From Paenimyroides ummariense (lineage in GTDB: Bacteria; Bacteroidota; Bacteroidia; Flavobacteriales; Flavobacteriaceae), in contig NZ_FOVI01000001.1 of NCBI RefSeq assembly GCF_900115115.1, positions 62,001 through 126,000 of the forward strand: DNA of 64,000 bases. Direction: 5' to 3'. The position numbers and the translations under genes were made by a program. The notes under the pieces are model-generated. The model was not told the DNA's origin. It saw only the letters and a list, made by a program, of their open reading frames with translations, and made no database searches. Position 1 is the stretch's first letter. Every line of letters starts with the position of its first letter. Of the stretch, positions 17,361 through 25,968 are shown piece by piece.

Positions 17361-17913
17361 ATTTTTAATTCCCGCTATAATCGCATTGGCTTTAACAAGC
17401 TGTAAAGAAAATGCCATACCAAAACCCGATGGTTATTTAAGTTTAGAATATCCTACAGCGGCTTATGAAACTTACACCGAACCCGGAGGAAAATTCAAAT
17501 TTAACAAAAACAAATGGGCTGTTGTAAAACCCGATGAAAATTTTTCTTTTAAAATTGATTACCCTAAAATGAAGGCGAGTATTTACATGAATTACCGCCC
17601 GGTGAACAACAACCTAAATTTATTGTTGAAAGATGCCCAAAAGTTAACTTATAACCACACCATAAAAGCAGACGATATTCAGGAATCTATTTTTGAACAT
17701 CCTGAAAAAAAGGCTTATGGCATGTTTTATAAAGTAATTGGTGATGCTGCAACCAACGTGCAGTTTTATGTAACCGACAGCACCAAAAACTTTGTGGTAG
17801 GTACGCTGTATTTTTACTCAAAACCAAATTTCGATTCTATTTATCCGGCTACGAAATACATCGAAGATGACATGAAAACCTTAATGGAATCTATAGAATG
17901 GACGAACAAATAA
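17347..17913 (+). CDS. gldD: Gliding motility lipoprotein GldD
   Basis: A 188-residue lipoprotein. The signal peptide ends in a lipobox (ALALTSCKEN; lipidated Cys at about residue 19). Typical GldD sequence follows: PKPDGYLSLEYPTAAYETY, then a beta-rich body. It overlaps gldE by 14 bases, so the two are translationally coupled. In F. johnsoniae GldD is required for gliding and is connected with the type IX secretion machinery. The order gldE-gldD after mutY and ssb is the same as in that organism. A bidirectional terminator follows. Confidence 0.93.
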   Translation: MKTSKFLIPAIIALALTSCKENAIPKPDGYLSLEYPTAAYETYTEPGGKFKFNKNKWAVVKPDENFSFKIDYPKMKASIYMNYRPVNNNLNLLLKDAQKLTYNHTIKADDIQESIFEHPEKKAYGMFYKVIGDAATNVQFYVTDSTKNFVVGTLYFYSKPNFDSIYPATKYIEDDMKTLMESIEWTNK

Positions 17914-17915
17914 TA

Positions 17916-17945
17916 AAAAAACTCTTGATTTCTCAAGAGTTTTTT
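17916..17945. terminator. Bidirectional terminator between gldD and the HMA lipoprotein gene
   Basis: A perfect 13-bp stem (17916-17928 with 17933-17945, AAAAAACTCTTGA type) with A and T runs on opposite sides. It can end both convergent transcripts. Confidence 0.85.
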
Positions 17946-17947
17946 GT

Positions 17948-18490
17948 TTAGATTATATTTTGTTTTGTAGTTGCTTTCTTATCTTTTTTGTCTTTACTGC
18001 AACATCCGTCTTTTTTCTTTTCAGTACCTTTTTTGTCACCGCAAGATTTACCGTCTTTGTGAGATGAACAACATTTCTTTTGATCTGTTTTATCATCTTG
18101 GAAAACCATTGCCATTTCTTTAGAAACGTTGATATTCTCTACTTTATAAGCTCCGTTTGCAATTTCCTCTACCATGTTTTTGATAGCTTCTGGGTTTTGT
18201 TTTGCATCGTCAAATTCTACCGTAGCGGTTTTGGTATCAAAATCAACTTTAGCACTTTTCATGCCGTCCATTTTCGCTAATTTCCCTTCAATAACCTTTG
18301 CACAACCAACGGCACAAGACATACCTTCTACCTGAAATGTAGCTTTTTGCATAGTTCCAGCAACTTCTGTAGATGCTACTTTTTCAGTAGTTTCTGTAGT
18401 AGTTTCTTTTTGTTCGTTCGATGTTTGTTTACAGCTTACCATAAAAGCAGCAGCCATAAATAATAATGATATTCCTTTTAATGTTTTCAT
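17948..18490 (-). CDS. Heavy-metal-associated (HMA) domain lipoprotein with Cys-rich tail
   Basis: A 180-residue lipoprotein. I chose the ATG at 18490 (MKTLKGISLLFMAAAFMVSC, lipobox Cys at 20) because the promoter element 18512-18519 lies inside the longer frame. A Thr/Glu-rich linker leads to an HMA fold with the metal motif GMSCAVGCAKVIE, which is CxxxC rather than the usual CxxC. The tail (about residues 140-175) has three Cys pairs or triplets (KKCCSSH, KSCGDK, DGCCSKD) in a Lys-rich context. It probably binds copper or another soft metal at the cell surface or in the periplasm; that is inference. No transporter gene is adjacent. Confidence 0.85.
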   Translation of the reverse strand: MKTLKGISLLFMAAAFMVSCKQTSNEQKETTTETTEKVASTEVAGTMQKATFQVEGMSCAVGCAKVIEGKLAKMDGMKSAKVDFDTKTATVEFDDAKQNPEAIKNMVEEIANGAYKVENINVSKEMAMVFQDDKTDQKKCCSSHKDGKSCGDKKGTEKKKDGCCSKDKKDKKATTKQNII

Positions 18491-18511
18491 ATTTAGACTA
18501 TTTAGTACTTG

Positions 18512-18519
18512 CAAAGATA
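18512..18519 (-). promoter_or_regulatory. -7 element of the HMA lipoprotein gene
   Basis: Reads TATCTTTG on the minus strand, 21 bases upstream of the chosen ATG. Confidence 0.5.
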
Positions 18520-18534
18520 TTTATAAATTTAATA

Positions 18535-19182
18535 TCAGTTACTACCTAATTGAAATTTAATAGGCAAAGTAAATGTCGATTTTACAGGTTTTCCATCAAT
18601 CTTAGCTGGTGTCCATAATTCTGTTTTACGTTCTAAGAATCGGGTAACTTCAAATCGAAAGGCTCCATCGGCAGGTTGTATGTCACTAATTTTGATTTTT
18701 CCTTTCTCATCAACTTCAAAAATCACTTTATAAGACGAATATTTAAAACTTCTGTAATAAGTGGTAAAAATATATTTCACAAACGATTCATAAAAAGCAT
18801 TCAAACCTTCTTTAGGATGTGCTTTCTCCATGTTTGCTAACTTCTCTTTATCTAATTTAACAGGAATTAAGACCATTTGTGTATTTTCTAATCCATTATT
18901 CTTCCCTGCAACCCATTCGGTATTTTCTACAAACTTTTTTAATTCTTTATAAAAAAATGAAGCATAGGGATCTAATGATGTTAGTTTCACATTAGACAAA
19001 CTATCTACAGTAACCTGCATTGTAAATCCTTCTTTCTCGTAATAACTTGGAGGAATAGATAATTTCTCTTGAAGTTCCTTTGTAAGCATTTCTATTCCTT
19101 GTTTTGGATAAGGAGCTACACTTTGTTGCGCATTAATAATAAGTGATGTTGAAAATAAAATTAATAACAGTGTTTTTTTCAT
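18535..19182 (-). CDS. Secreted protein with TonB C-terminal-like domains
   Basis: A 215-residue secreted protein with the signal peptide MKKTLLLILFSTSLIINA. The body has two halves with the TonB-C-like pattern. The second half reads VIFEVDEKGKIKISDIQPADGAFRFEVTRFLERKTELWTPAKIDGKPVKSTFTLPIKFQ. The halves are joined by a segment with HPKEGLNAFYESFVKYIF. It lacks the N-terminal membrane anchor and proline-rich linker of real TonB, so it probably does not transduce energy. Related proteins occur at 43653, 45682, 63252 and 63932. It lies 14 bases downstream of the AsmA gene, on the same strand. Confidence 0.8.
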   Translation of the reverse strand: MKKTLLLILFSTSLIINAQQSVAPYPKQGIEMLTKELQEKLSIPPSYYEKEGFTMQVTVDSLSNVKLTSLDPYASFFYKELKKFVENTEWVAGKNNGLENTQMVLIPVKLDKEKLANMEKAHPKEGLNAFYESFVKYIFTTYYRSFKYSSYKVIFEVDEKGKIKISDIQPADGAFRFEVTRFLERKTELWTPAKIDGKPVKSTFTLPIKFQLGSN

Positions 19183-19196
19183 TATTATATTATGAT

Positions 19197-22100
19197 TTAT
19201 TGTTGTTTTAAAGTATCAATCGATTTTTTATAAGCTTCGTAATCTTCATCATCCTCTGCTAAATCTTCATTCTTGTATTTACCCAGTTTAATATCCATTT
19301 TATCGCTTGTTCCGTTTACTGTGATAGGAATCCCAATGATTCCAAAAGGCGGTAAGCCCAAACGCATACCCAAATTCATTTTACCGTCTAACGTAACCTG
19401 ACCTTCTACCCGCGGACGAAAGCCTGCAATCTTGAATTTGGTTCGTTCAATGGTCATAACGTTATTGGCAATCGAAGTTTTAACCACCACATTTTTTACG
19501 TTGGCATCGCGCAAAGCATCGGTTTTTGTTTCGCTGGCAACCGCATTAAACAATTTAAAACCTTTAAACTGAATGTTTTCTAAAATTAAATCGCCCGAAC
19601 CTTTGATAGAATTCATGTTTGGATACATTTCTTTGTTCAATGTACCTTGCAACTGATATTTTAAAGAAACCTGACCCGAAGCGCTTTCTGCAGCCGGAGC
19701 CATTTCACGGAACAATGCCAGTTGTTTATAAGCTTTTTGAATATCGAACTGTTGCGCATCAATATCAAAATTAAACAAGGCACTTTTGGTATTTATTGGT
19801 TGATACAAACCGTTCAGTAAAAACTGCGTGTCAATTAAACCGAATTTTGCTTCGTGCAATGCCAGTTTTTGATCGAACACTTTTAAAACGCCGCTTAAAT
19901 TATCTAACTGTAAATCGTTGAATTTTACTTTTTGAGCGTTTGCCGTTAGTTCAAAATCAATTTTATCGGGAACTAAAACTACACTTCCACCAGAATTTGA
20001 CGCTGACGCTGCTTTTGATGCATTTGGATTTGCCGGCAACATAAACGAATTAACATCGATAAACTGCGATGTAACAGCCAATTTTCCTTTCAGTGTTGCA
20101 TTCGGAGTTAGAAAATAATTGATGTAATTTTCCAGATCGCCATTTAACACAAAGGTTTGTTTGGCATAATTCATTTTGATATTTTCTAGCTTCATTTGTT
20201 TGCGGAAGAACTTGAATTTTCCATCGGTAAAAACAAAATCGTGCGGAAAAAATTCCGATTTAATATGAATATCCTTCAACAGCACAAAACCTCGGTTGTT
20301 AAGCGACGAAGGATCATCTGCCCCGCCCTTTCCTTTCAGTTTCACATCGGTTTCTAACTGTCCCGAAACACTTAATCCGTCAATTGCAAAAACCTTGTAC
20401 AAATTACCCAGATTCAGTTTTCCTTTTGTTCCTATATCAAACGTCAAATTGTTAAAATTGAACAGATTTGCATCAACCATAAATGGTTCGTTCGCCAAGA
20501 CAAACGAGATTGGCAATACGTTTACACGCAAATCGTTCAGCGAACCACGTGGCGATGAAATATGCGTTTCCAGATTTATTTTTTCCAGCGGAAGATCAGG
20601 CAAGCTGTTGTAACGCAGATAACCGTTTTTAAGCTTCACGATTGATGTGGTGACAGGAATTTTGTTTCGATCCAGATCTAATCGCCCTTTTGCTTTGGTA
20701 TCAACCGTTAATTGTCCGCCAAAATCGACTTCCTTAATTGGAAAAATCTTTTCTATGTTTGATAAATTCACAAAAGCCTTCAGATCAGTATCGGTATTAA
20801 AATCGATTAAATTGTCAATTTTCAATCGTCCTTTTACGTAATCATCTGCTGCTTTAATATCGATATTTTTAACATCAACTTTGGTGATTTTATAATTTCC
20901 GTTGGTATTTTCCGCATTCAAATCAAAAGTCAACTGATCAATCGCCAAAGGCATTTCGTTCCATTTAAAATAACCGTTTGTCCAGTTTGCCTGAACATTA
21001 AATTTAGGAATCTCGGTAATTTCGGTAATTAAAGTTCCTTGCTTATTTTTAAAAGATTTCGTTGTGTAATTACCTTTTGCAGATCCGTTTAAAACCACAT
21101 CTCCTTTTAGCTGCATGCCAGAAATTGCAAGCGTTTGCCACAGCTGCGTAACATTTAAATTAGCGTTTAGATCAGCATCTACAAACATTGGAAATTTATA
21201 CAAAGCTTTACCATTTGCATGACCTTTACCCAAATTAAAAGCGAATTCGGGGATAGTTACCGTTAACGAATCGGGATTTAACTGTGGTAGATTGAGCTCG
21301 GTTTTTGTGTGCAGATTTTCAATCGGAATGTTTTGAAACTGTTTAGCAGCGATTGATCCGTTAGCGATATCCAGCTTAATGTTTAAATCGGGATTTGAAA
21401 CGCTGTCTTGCATCAATCCTTTTAACAACAGATGAATGTTCGATGTTCCTTTAAACGTCATTCCATCGTACCATTTCTGATATTCTTTCGGAACAAGAGA
21501 AAACAGATTTTCAAGCGATGCGTTGTTGGATTTTACATCTAAATTAAAGTCGATTCCTTTTTCAAGAACGGCTACTTTTCCCAGAACATTTAAAGGTAAA
21601 TTCGCCAAAAGCAGTTCACTTTCATTGAACTCAACCGAAACAGGATCAAGATTTACTTTTGTGTTTATGGTTCCTTTCAACGGTTTATGATCGACCAAAA
21701 TGCTTTTATCCAACCCAAAAAACAATGATTTAATATCGGCTTCGGTTTCAAAATTAATGTATTTGTCGGTCACTTGCACATCGCCAGTAATGTTGGTATT
21801 TTTAGTCTGAATTTTTATTTTAGATTGATCGTCCTGATACAAAACGTCAGTATTTTTAACATGGATTTTGTTCAGCGCCAAAGAAAATGAACTATCAGAA
21901 GAGGGTTCATCGGAAGGTTTAAAAATAGCGAACGAAAAATTGCCCAGACTATCGGTTACCACATTAAATTTGCCTTTGTTTACATACAGTTTTGTAAACT
22001 TAATCTGATCTGAAAACAGACTGAACAAATCGATCCCTAAATCAACCGAATTGCTTTCAACCGTTTTAAGATTACCAAATTCTGCAGGAGCTTGAATGCT

Positions 22101-22319
22101 TAAATCTTTTAACGAGACACTTAAATTGGGGAAATTTGTAAAAAACGATACGTTTAAATCGGTAAAATTTACCGGAGTAGTAACAAATTCTGCAGCTGCA
22201 TCTTTTACAGCGGTTTCTATGGGCTTTTTAAAAAGTTGCGGTGCAATTAGGACAAATCCAATGAGTACCAACAAAGCAATACCCGTATATTTAAGCCCTT
22301 TTTTTATTTTTGTGTTCAT
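19197..22319 (-). CDS. AsmA-family inner-membrane/periplasmic protein
   Basis: A 1040-residue AsmA-like protein. One N-terminal transmembrane helix (YTGIALLVLIGFVLIAPQLF) is followed by a very long beta-rich periplasmic body, as in the bridge-like AsmA/TamB lipid-transfer proteins. The N-terminal AsmA signature is seen in VNFTDLNVSFFTNFPNLSVSLKDLSIQAP, and the AsmA_2-like C-terminal part in GLPPFGIIGIPITVNGTSDKMDIKLG. The likely role is phospholipid traffic or outer-membrane assembly, by family. A minus-strand TATCTTTG element lies 22 bases upstream. Confidence 0.9.
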   Translation of the reverse strand: MNTKIKKGLKYTGIALLVLIGFVLIAPQLFKKPIETAVKDAAAEFVTTPVNFTDLNVSFFTNFPNLSVSLKDLSIQAPAEFGNLKTVESNSVDLGIDLFSLFSDQIKFTKLYVNKGKFNVVTDSLGNFSFAIFKPSDEPSSDSSFSLALNKIHVKNTDVLYQDDQSKIKIQTKNTNITGDVQVTDKYINFETEADIKSLFFGLDKSILVDHKPLKGTINTKVNLDPVSVEFNESELLLANLPLNVLGKVAVLEKGIDFNLDVKSNNASLENLFSLVPKEYQKWYDGMTFKGTSNIHLLLKGLMQDSVSNPDLNIKLDIANGSIAAKQFQNIPIENLHTKTELNLPQLNPDSLTVTIPEFAFNLGKGHANGKALYKFPMFVDADLNANLNVTQLWQTLAISGMQLKGDVVLNGSAKGNYTTKSFKNKQGTLITEITEIPKFNVQANWTNGYFKWNEMPLAIDQLTFDLNAENTNGNYKITKVDVKNIDIKAADDYVKGRLKIDNLIDFNTDTDLKAFVNLSNIEKIFPIKEVDFGGQLTVDTKAKGRLDLDRNKIPVTTSIVKLKNGYLRYNSLPDLPLEKINLETHISSPRGSLNDLRVNVLPISFVLANEPFMVDANLFNFNNLTFDIGTKGKLNLGNLYKVFAIDGLSVSGQLETDVKLKGKGGADDPSSLNNRGFVLLKDIHIKSEFFPHDFVFTDGKFKFFRKQMKLENIKMNYAKQTFVLNGDLENYINYFLTPNATLKGKLAVTSQFIDVNSFMLPANPNASKAASASNSGGSVVLVPDKIDFELTANAQKVKFNDLQLDNLSGVLKVFDQKLALHEAKFGLIDTQFLLNGLYQPINTKSALFNFDIDAQQFDIQKAYKQLALFREMAPAAESASGQVSLKYQLQGTLNKEMYPNMNSIKGSGDLILENIQFKGFKLFNAVASETKTDALRDANVKNVVVKTSIANNVMTIERTKFKIAGFRPRVEGQVTLDGKMNLGMRLGLPPFGIIGIPITVNGTSDKMDIKLGKYKNEDLAEDDEDYEAYKKSIDTLKQQ

Positions 22320-22340
22320 TTACAACAATACAATTTTTTG

Positions 22341-22348
22341 CAAAGATA
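22341..22348 (-). promoter_or_regulatory. -7 element of the AsmA gene
   Basis: Reads TATCTTTG on the minus strand, 22 bases before the ATG. Confidence 0.5.
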
Positions 22349-22406
22349 AGGCAGTTATTGCGATTGTATTAGAATTTTATAGCACTATGCCTTCGGTTCG
22401 ATAAAA

Positions 22407-22685
22407 TTATCGAGTAGAATGCGATTTTCTTTTCATTTTTGCTGGTAAATTCTCCAATTTACTTTTCACATCATCGGTCAATTCATTTTGGCTAACGTAC
22501 ATTCTTATCTGCATATTTAGTTCGTGGAGATAAACGCCCATTATTATCTTTTGCAGCTCTAATCGCTCATATAAATCTGTCAGCAACTTTACTTTACTTT
22601 CATTATCTGTTAAAGCACTGTTTTGTTCCAACACCTTTGCAATTATGATTTTAAGTAGATTGTATTCGTCTGAAGTAAATTTCAT
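22407..22685 (-). CDS. Small hypothetical protein
   Basis: A 92-residue soluble, helical, charged protein that I do not recognise (MKFTSDEYNLLKIIIAKVLEQ at the N-terminus, PAKMKRKSHSTR at the C-terminus). It has no signal peptide or membrane segment. It is the last chromosomal gene before the left end of the integrated element, 75 bases from the tRNA-derived terminator. Normal codon use and lack of overlap with other genes support it as a real gene. Confidence 0.6.
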   Translation of the reverse strand: MKFTSDEYNLLKIIIAKVLEQNSALTDNESKVKLLTDLYERLELQKIIMGVYLHELNMQIRMYVSQNELTDDVKSKLENLPAKMKRKSHSTR

Positions 22686-22759
22686 TTCGAAAAATTAAAA
22701 TACAAAGTAACTAAAAAGTATTAAGAAAAACTATGTTAGTTATTATTCTTTAGAAAATA

Positions 22760-22793
22760 AAAAACCTCCAATTCAAATGAATTAGAGGTTTTT
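22760..22793 (-). terminator. Original terminator of tRNA-Leu, stranded by integration
   Basis: The stem AAAAACCTC-C-AATTC pairs with GAATT-A-GAGGTTTTT (one mismatch), directly 3' of the tRNA fragment on the minus strand. Its place next to the tRNA fragment suggests it terminated the tRNA before the element inserted. Confidence 0.65.
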
Positions 22794-22818
22794 GTGCGGG
22801 TGATAGGACTCGAACCTA
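22787..22818. repeat. Left attachment site (attL) with tRNA-Leu 3' fragment
   Basis: These 32 bp are identical to 37959-37990 in direct orientation and include the last 24 nt of tRNA-Leu (T arm and acceptor strand, minus strand). After the repeat the sequences diverge. This is the classic footprint of a tyrosine recombinase inserting into a tRNA 3' end. Confidence 0.92.
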
Positions 22819-22955
22819 AACTAACCAGCATACAATTTGACACATTTAGAATCATTACTAAAACCAATGAGAAACCCAACAAAATCAATACATAATAAAC
22901 TTTTAGAAAAGGTTTTATTATTTAGACAAATTGCATGAAATTGAATAAAAATGTA

Positions 22956-22980
22956 AATTGGTAGCACAACGGTAGCACAA
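22956..22980. promoter_or_regulatory. Left arm-type repeat pair (GGTAGCACA x2)
   Basis: GGTAGCACA occurs at 22960-22968 and 22971-22979, 11 bp apart (one helical turn), preceded by AATT. The same 25-bp arrangement, with 23 matching bases, occurs at 37897-37921 near the other end. The likely role is recombinase or excisionase arm-site binding. Confidence 0.65.
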
Positions 22981-22994
22981 GTTTATTTTTTCAT

Positions 22995-23002
22995 TACTTT
23001 TG
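22995..23002 (+). promoter_or_regulatory. -7 element of the recombinase gene
   Basis: TACTTTTG matches TAnnTTTG. It lies before the ATG at 23029 and overlaps the edge of a TTG-started longer frame at 23005, favouring 23029. Confidence 0.5.
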
Positions 23003-23028
23003 AATTGCTCTATAATCAAAAAATTAAA

Positions 23029-24336
23029 ATGGCAACAATCAAATACTTTCTAAGAAGCAAAAAAGATGTTTCACAGATATACGTACGTTTTTCTATAAGT
23101 CGTGATTTATTCTTCAGACGTAAAACAGATTTTGTTATTGATGTAAAAGACTGGAGTGAAAAAACAAGTTTACCAAAACAAAATTCTGCCGAAAGTAAAA
23201 ACCTTATTTCTAAACTTAACAAATTAGAAAACTACATTTTTGATCGTTACAATGAAGATTTAGCACAAGGTGTTATTTTTGATTCTAATTGGGTTGACGA
23301 CTGTATAAATAAATGTTTCAATCGCGTTGAGAAAACTGACAACTCTATTTTCATTAACTATATTCAGTACATTATAGACAATTCAGCTACTAGAGAAGTA
23401 AGAAATAATAAAATCGGTTTAAGTCCTAACACTTTGAAAAATTATAAATTATTTAAAAATCTTATTGGAAATTATCAGAAGGACATAAAAAAGCAAATTC
23501 AATTCAAGGATATAAACAAAGCTTTTACAGATAAATTCAAGAATTGGCTAATAACAGAAAAAGGATATTCGGTAAATTATGCAGGGCGACAATTTGAAAT
23601 GATTAAAACAGTTTGTATCGATGCTCAAAAAAATGACATAGAAGTTACTCCTCATTCAACAAAACTAAAATCGTTTAAAGAATCCGAAGATGATAAACAC
23701 ATACAAACATTATCTTTTGATGAATTAGAACAAATACGAAATACCGAAATGCCAACTCCTGTATTGAAAGAAGTAAAAAAATGGATTTTAGTAGGCTGTT
23801 ACATTGGGCAACGTGGTGGAGATTTATTAAATTTAACTAGTAATAATTTACGGATTAATTCTAAAGGAGTTTATGTTGATGTAATTCAAGAAAAAACAAA
23901 AAAGAATGTTACAATAGGTGTAGTAAAAGATTATATCGTTGATATTCTTATTAACGATTTTCCCAAGCAAGTATCTCATCAACGTTTTAATAAATATATT
24001 TCAAAAGTTTGTGAACTTGCCAAAATTAACCAAAAGGTTGAAGGTTATAAATTTAACAACAAAACAAATAGGCGCGAATTTGACATCTATCCAAAACACG
24101 AACTTATTACCTCACATTGTTTCAGACGTTCATTTGCAACGAATTTTTACAAAATGATGCCAACCGCTGTACTAATAAACATAACAGGACATAGTACAGA
24201 AAATATGTTTTTAAAATATATTAACCAAAGAGCTGATAAGGATTCAAATGCGGATTTGTTTATGGAATTCTTTGAAAAAATGAACGATAGACAAGAACCC
24301 AAAATGAAAATAGTAAAAAAAGTAAATCAAAATTAA
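23029..24336 (+). CDS. Tyrosine-type site-specific recombinase/integrase
   Basis: A 435-residue phage-type integrase that should catalyse insertion and excision at tRNA-Leu. The start MATIKYFLRSKKD begins an arm-DNA-binding domain typical of Bacteroidota integrases. A SAM-like core-binding domain follows (about residues 95-215). The catalytic domain shows the first Arg in CYIGQRGGDLLNL, the HCFRRSFATNF motif (H-x-x-R) and HSTENMFLKYI, with the nucleophile Tyr in KYINQ. All expected catalytic residues appear present. It reads inward from the left attachment site, the usual orientation. The TTG at 23005 is a weaker start. Confidence 0.95.
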   Translation: MATIKYFLRSKKDVSQIYVRFSISRDLFFRRKTDFVIDVKDWSEKTSLPKQNSAESKNLISKLNKLENYIFDRYNEDLAQGVIFDSNWVDDCINKCFNRVEKTDNSIFINYIQYIIDNSATREVRNNKIGLSPNTLKNYKLFKNLIGNYQKDIKKQIQFKDINKAFTDKFKNWLITEKGYSVNYAGRQFEMIKTVCIDAQKNDIEVTPHSTKLKSFKESEDDKHIQTLSFDELEQIRNTEMPTPVLKEVKKWILVGCYIGQRGGDLLNLTSNNLRINSKGVYVDVIQEKTKKNVTIGVVKDYIVDILINDFPKQVSHQRFNKYISKVCELAKINQKVEGYKFNNKTNRREFDIYPKHELITSHCFRRSFATNFYKMMPTAVLINITGHSTENMFLKYINQRADKDSNADLFMEFFEKMNDRQEPKMKIVKKVNQN

Positions 24337-24338
24337 TT

Positions 24339-24392
24339 ATGGATATAACTAAATGTTCTAATGAAGATTGTATGCGCAAAGCCAAATGTTAG
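24339..24392 (+). pseudogene. 17-residue Cys-rich peptide, probably a truncated gene
   Basis: An ATG two bases after the integrase stop opens a 17-residue frame (MDITKCSNEDCMRKAKC) that stops inside GTTAGCC at 24388. The C-x4-C-x5-C pattern resembles the start of small Cys-rich phage and element proteins known in Bacteroidota, which continue with more residues. The abrupt stop coincides with the left edge of the restriction-modification module, so I infer that the module's insertion cut the gene. It could also be a real leader peptide or chance. Confidence 0.4.
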
Positions 24393-24420
24393 CCGACACC
24401 CCAAAACGACCGTGCTAAAA
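24388..24420. repeat. Left junction of the restriction-modification cassette
   Basis: GTTAGCC (24388-24394) is followed by CCCCAAAACG (24399-24408) and GTGCTAAA (24413-24420). The complement GGCTAAC (27709-27715), a second CCCCAAAACG (27825-27834) and GTGCTAAA-type motifs occur at the right edge of the module. The arrangement looks like a cassette boundary. Confidence 0.45.
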
Positions 24421-24510
24421 ATCAACATTCGGACAAAAATGAACTTCCAAACAGACTTTTAAGACGGAAAAATATTGTAAATTTGAAGCTTATAACTGAA
24501 TTAAATTAGG

Positions 24511-25431
24511 ATGACAGATATTAAAATAGCAAAACCGTTTTTAAAGTGGGCAGGTGGAAAAACCCAGCTAATAAACGCCATTGAACGGACTTTGCCAACG
24601 CAAGTAACTAAAGAAAAATTTACATATATCGAGCCATTTGTTGGAAGCGGTGCGGTTTTATTTTGGATGATTAACAACTTTCCAAAACTTGAAAAAGCTG
24701 TAATAAACGACATCAACGAGGATTTAATAAATACATACAAAACCATTGCTTCAAATCCAAAAGAATTGATTTCAATTCTTGAAATTCTACAAAATGAATT
24801 TCACAATTTGGAAGGAAGTGAAGAAAATAAAAAACTCTATTACTACCAAAAAAGAGAATTGTACAATACAAGAAAAGAAGAAAAAAGCGGACAAGCCGCT
24901 TTGTTTATTTTTCTAAATCGTACTTGCTTTAATGGTTTGTACAGAGTTAATAGTAAAAATATATACAATGTTCCAATGGGAGGTTATAAAAGACCAACTA
25001 TTTGCGACAAGGAAAATATTTTGGCGGTAAATAACGCTTTACAAAAAGTGGAAATTTTATCCGGAGATTTTGAACAAACCCTTGACTTCGCAAGTGACAA
25101 CTCATTGTTTTATTTTGATCCACCTTACAAACCTTTGAGCGAAACTTCAAGTTTTAATTCATACGCAAAAGATGAATTTAACGATAACGAACAAATTCGC
25201 TTAAAAGAGTTTTGCACAAAATTGGATGCATTAAACCATACTTGGATTTTAAGTAATTCGGATGTAAAAGGGAAAAACGCAAACGATAATTTCTTTGACG
25301 ATTTATATTCCGATTTTTCGATTTCGAGAGTAAATGCAAAAAGAAACATTAACGCAAATCCTGAAAAAAGAGGAAAATTAACGGAATTATTAATTACAAA
25401 CCATTCTAATATAGAAATTCAGGCTATTTAG
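24511..25431 (+). CDS. D12-class (Dam-like) adenine-N6 DNA methyltransferase
   Basis: A 306-residue methylase of the type II module, alpha group. The SAM-binding motifs FLKWAGGKTQL (residues 10-20) and EPFVGSGAVLFWM (about 43) and the catalytic DPPYKPLSETSSF (about 205) are intact. The target-recognition region lies between them. The D12 class includes Dam and the first methylase of DpnII/MboI-type systems, so GATC is a reasonable guess for the site, but EcoRV- and FokI-type enzymes are in the same class. It converges on the endonuclease gene, with an 11-bp hairpin between them. Confidence 0.93.
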   Translation: MTDIKIAKPFLKWAGGKTQLINAIERTLPTQVTKEKFTYIEPFVGSGAVLFWMINNFPKLEKAVINDINEDLINTYKTIASNPKELISILEILQNEFHNLEGSEENKKLYYYQKRELYNTRKEEKSGQAALFIFLNRTCFNGLYRVNSKNIYNVPMGGYKRPTICDKENILAVNNALQKVEILSGDFEQTLDFASDNSLFYFDPPYKPLSETSSFNSYAKDEFNDNEQIRLKEFCTKLDALNHTWILSNSDVKGKNANDNFFDDLYSDFSISRVNAKRNINANPEKRGKLTELLITNHSNIEIQAI

Positions 25432-25439
25432 CCTGAATT
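25416..25439. terminator. Palindrome between convergent methylase and nuclease genes
   Basis: An 11-bp perfect stem (25416-25426 with 25429-25439, AATTCAGGCTA type) with a two-base loop. It includes the methylase stop codon. The T tracts are short, so it is a weak bidirectional terminator. Confidence 0.55.
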
Positions 25440-25441
25440 CT

Positions 25442-25960
25442 TTATTCTAATCCCAATCTATTTAAAGGTAATTCTTCAAAAAAATAATCACATCCTACAC
25501 TTCTAATATATTCAAATACATCTCTATTACTAGGCTGATTAAACCAATCATTCAAAACATAATAGAATTGAACGTTGATATCTATTGGAGAAAATAATTT
25601 CACATATTGCTTTCTCTTAAAATCACAAGTTTGGAGTTTTTCGTCAACAGAACCTGCTCCATTTTGAAATTTCTTTTCTATTATATAAATAGTGTTATCT
25701 ACTAATAAAGCACCATCGGGCAGTAATTTCTTTGAGATATAATTAGAATAATCAATTCCTCTACTTTGTAGAAGTTTTTTATATAAGCCGTGTTTTTCAT
25801 AATAATGAGCTACGATTTCACCATTCTTAAAAACTTGATTTTCTAAAACTGAAAATTCTGGATGATTATTTATTGCATCAATTAAATGTGTGCGAGCTTC
25901 AAATTCCAATCCATTTACATTAGTTTGAGCTCCTCCACCAACTGTATTTATTCTTCTCAT
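25442..25960 (-). CDS. Probable type II restriction endonuclease, PD-(D/E)XK fold
   Basis: A 172-residue protein between two methylase genes. It contains PDGALLVDNTIYIIEKKFQ (about residues 80-100), which fits a PD...(D/E)xK nuclease core with the Asp of PDG and the Glu-Lys of EKK, followed by GSVDEKLQTCDFKRKQY. The N-terminus (NTVGGGAQTNVNGLEFE) resembles small restriction endonucleases, but I cannot name a family or recognition site. It is the third gene of a minus-strand operon after the control protein and a companion protein, eight bases after the latter. It may act alone or as a complex with that companion. Confidence 0.75.
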   Translation of the reverse strand: MRRINTVGGGAQTNVNGLEFEARTHLIDAINNHPEFSVLENQVFKNGEIVAHYYEKHGLYKKLLQSRGIDYSNYISKKLLPDGALLVDNTIYIIEKKFQNGAGSVDEKLQTCDFKRKQYVKLFSPIDINVQFYYVLNDWFNQPSNRDVFEYIRSVGCDYFFEELPLNRLGLE

Positions 25961-25968
25961 TTTTAAAT

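Larger units (their letters stand above)
22686..23028. other. Gene-free left junction of the integrated element
   Basis: This 343-bp stretch holds no gene. It contains a terminator hairpin (22760-22793), the attachment-site repeat with a 24-nt copy of the tRNA-Leu 3' end (22787-22818), AT-rich element DNA, a pair of GGTAGCACA motifs (22956-22980) and the recombinase promoter (22995-23002). Confidence 0.8.
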
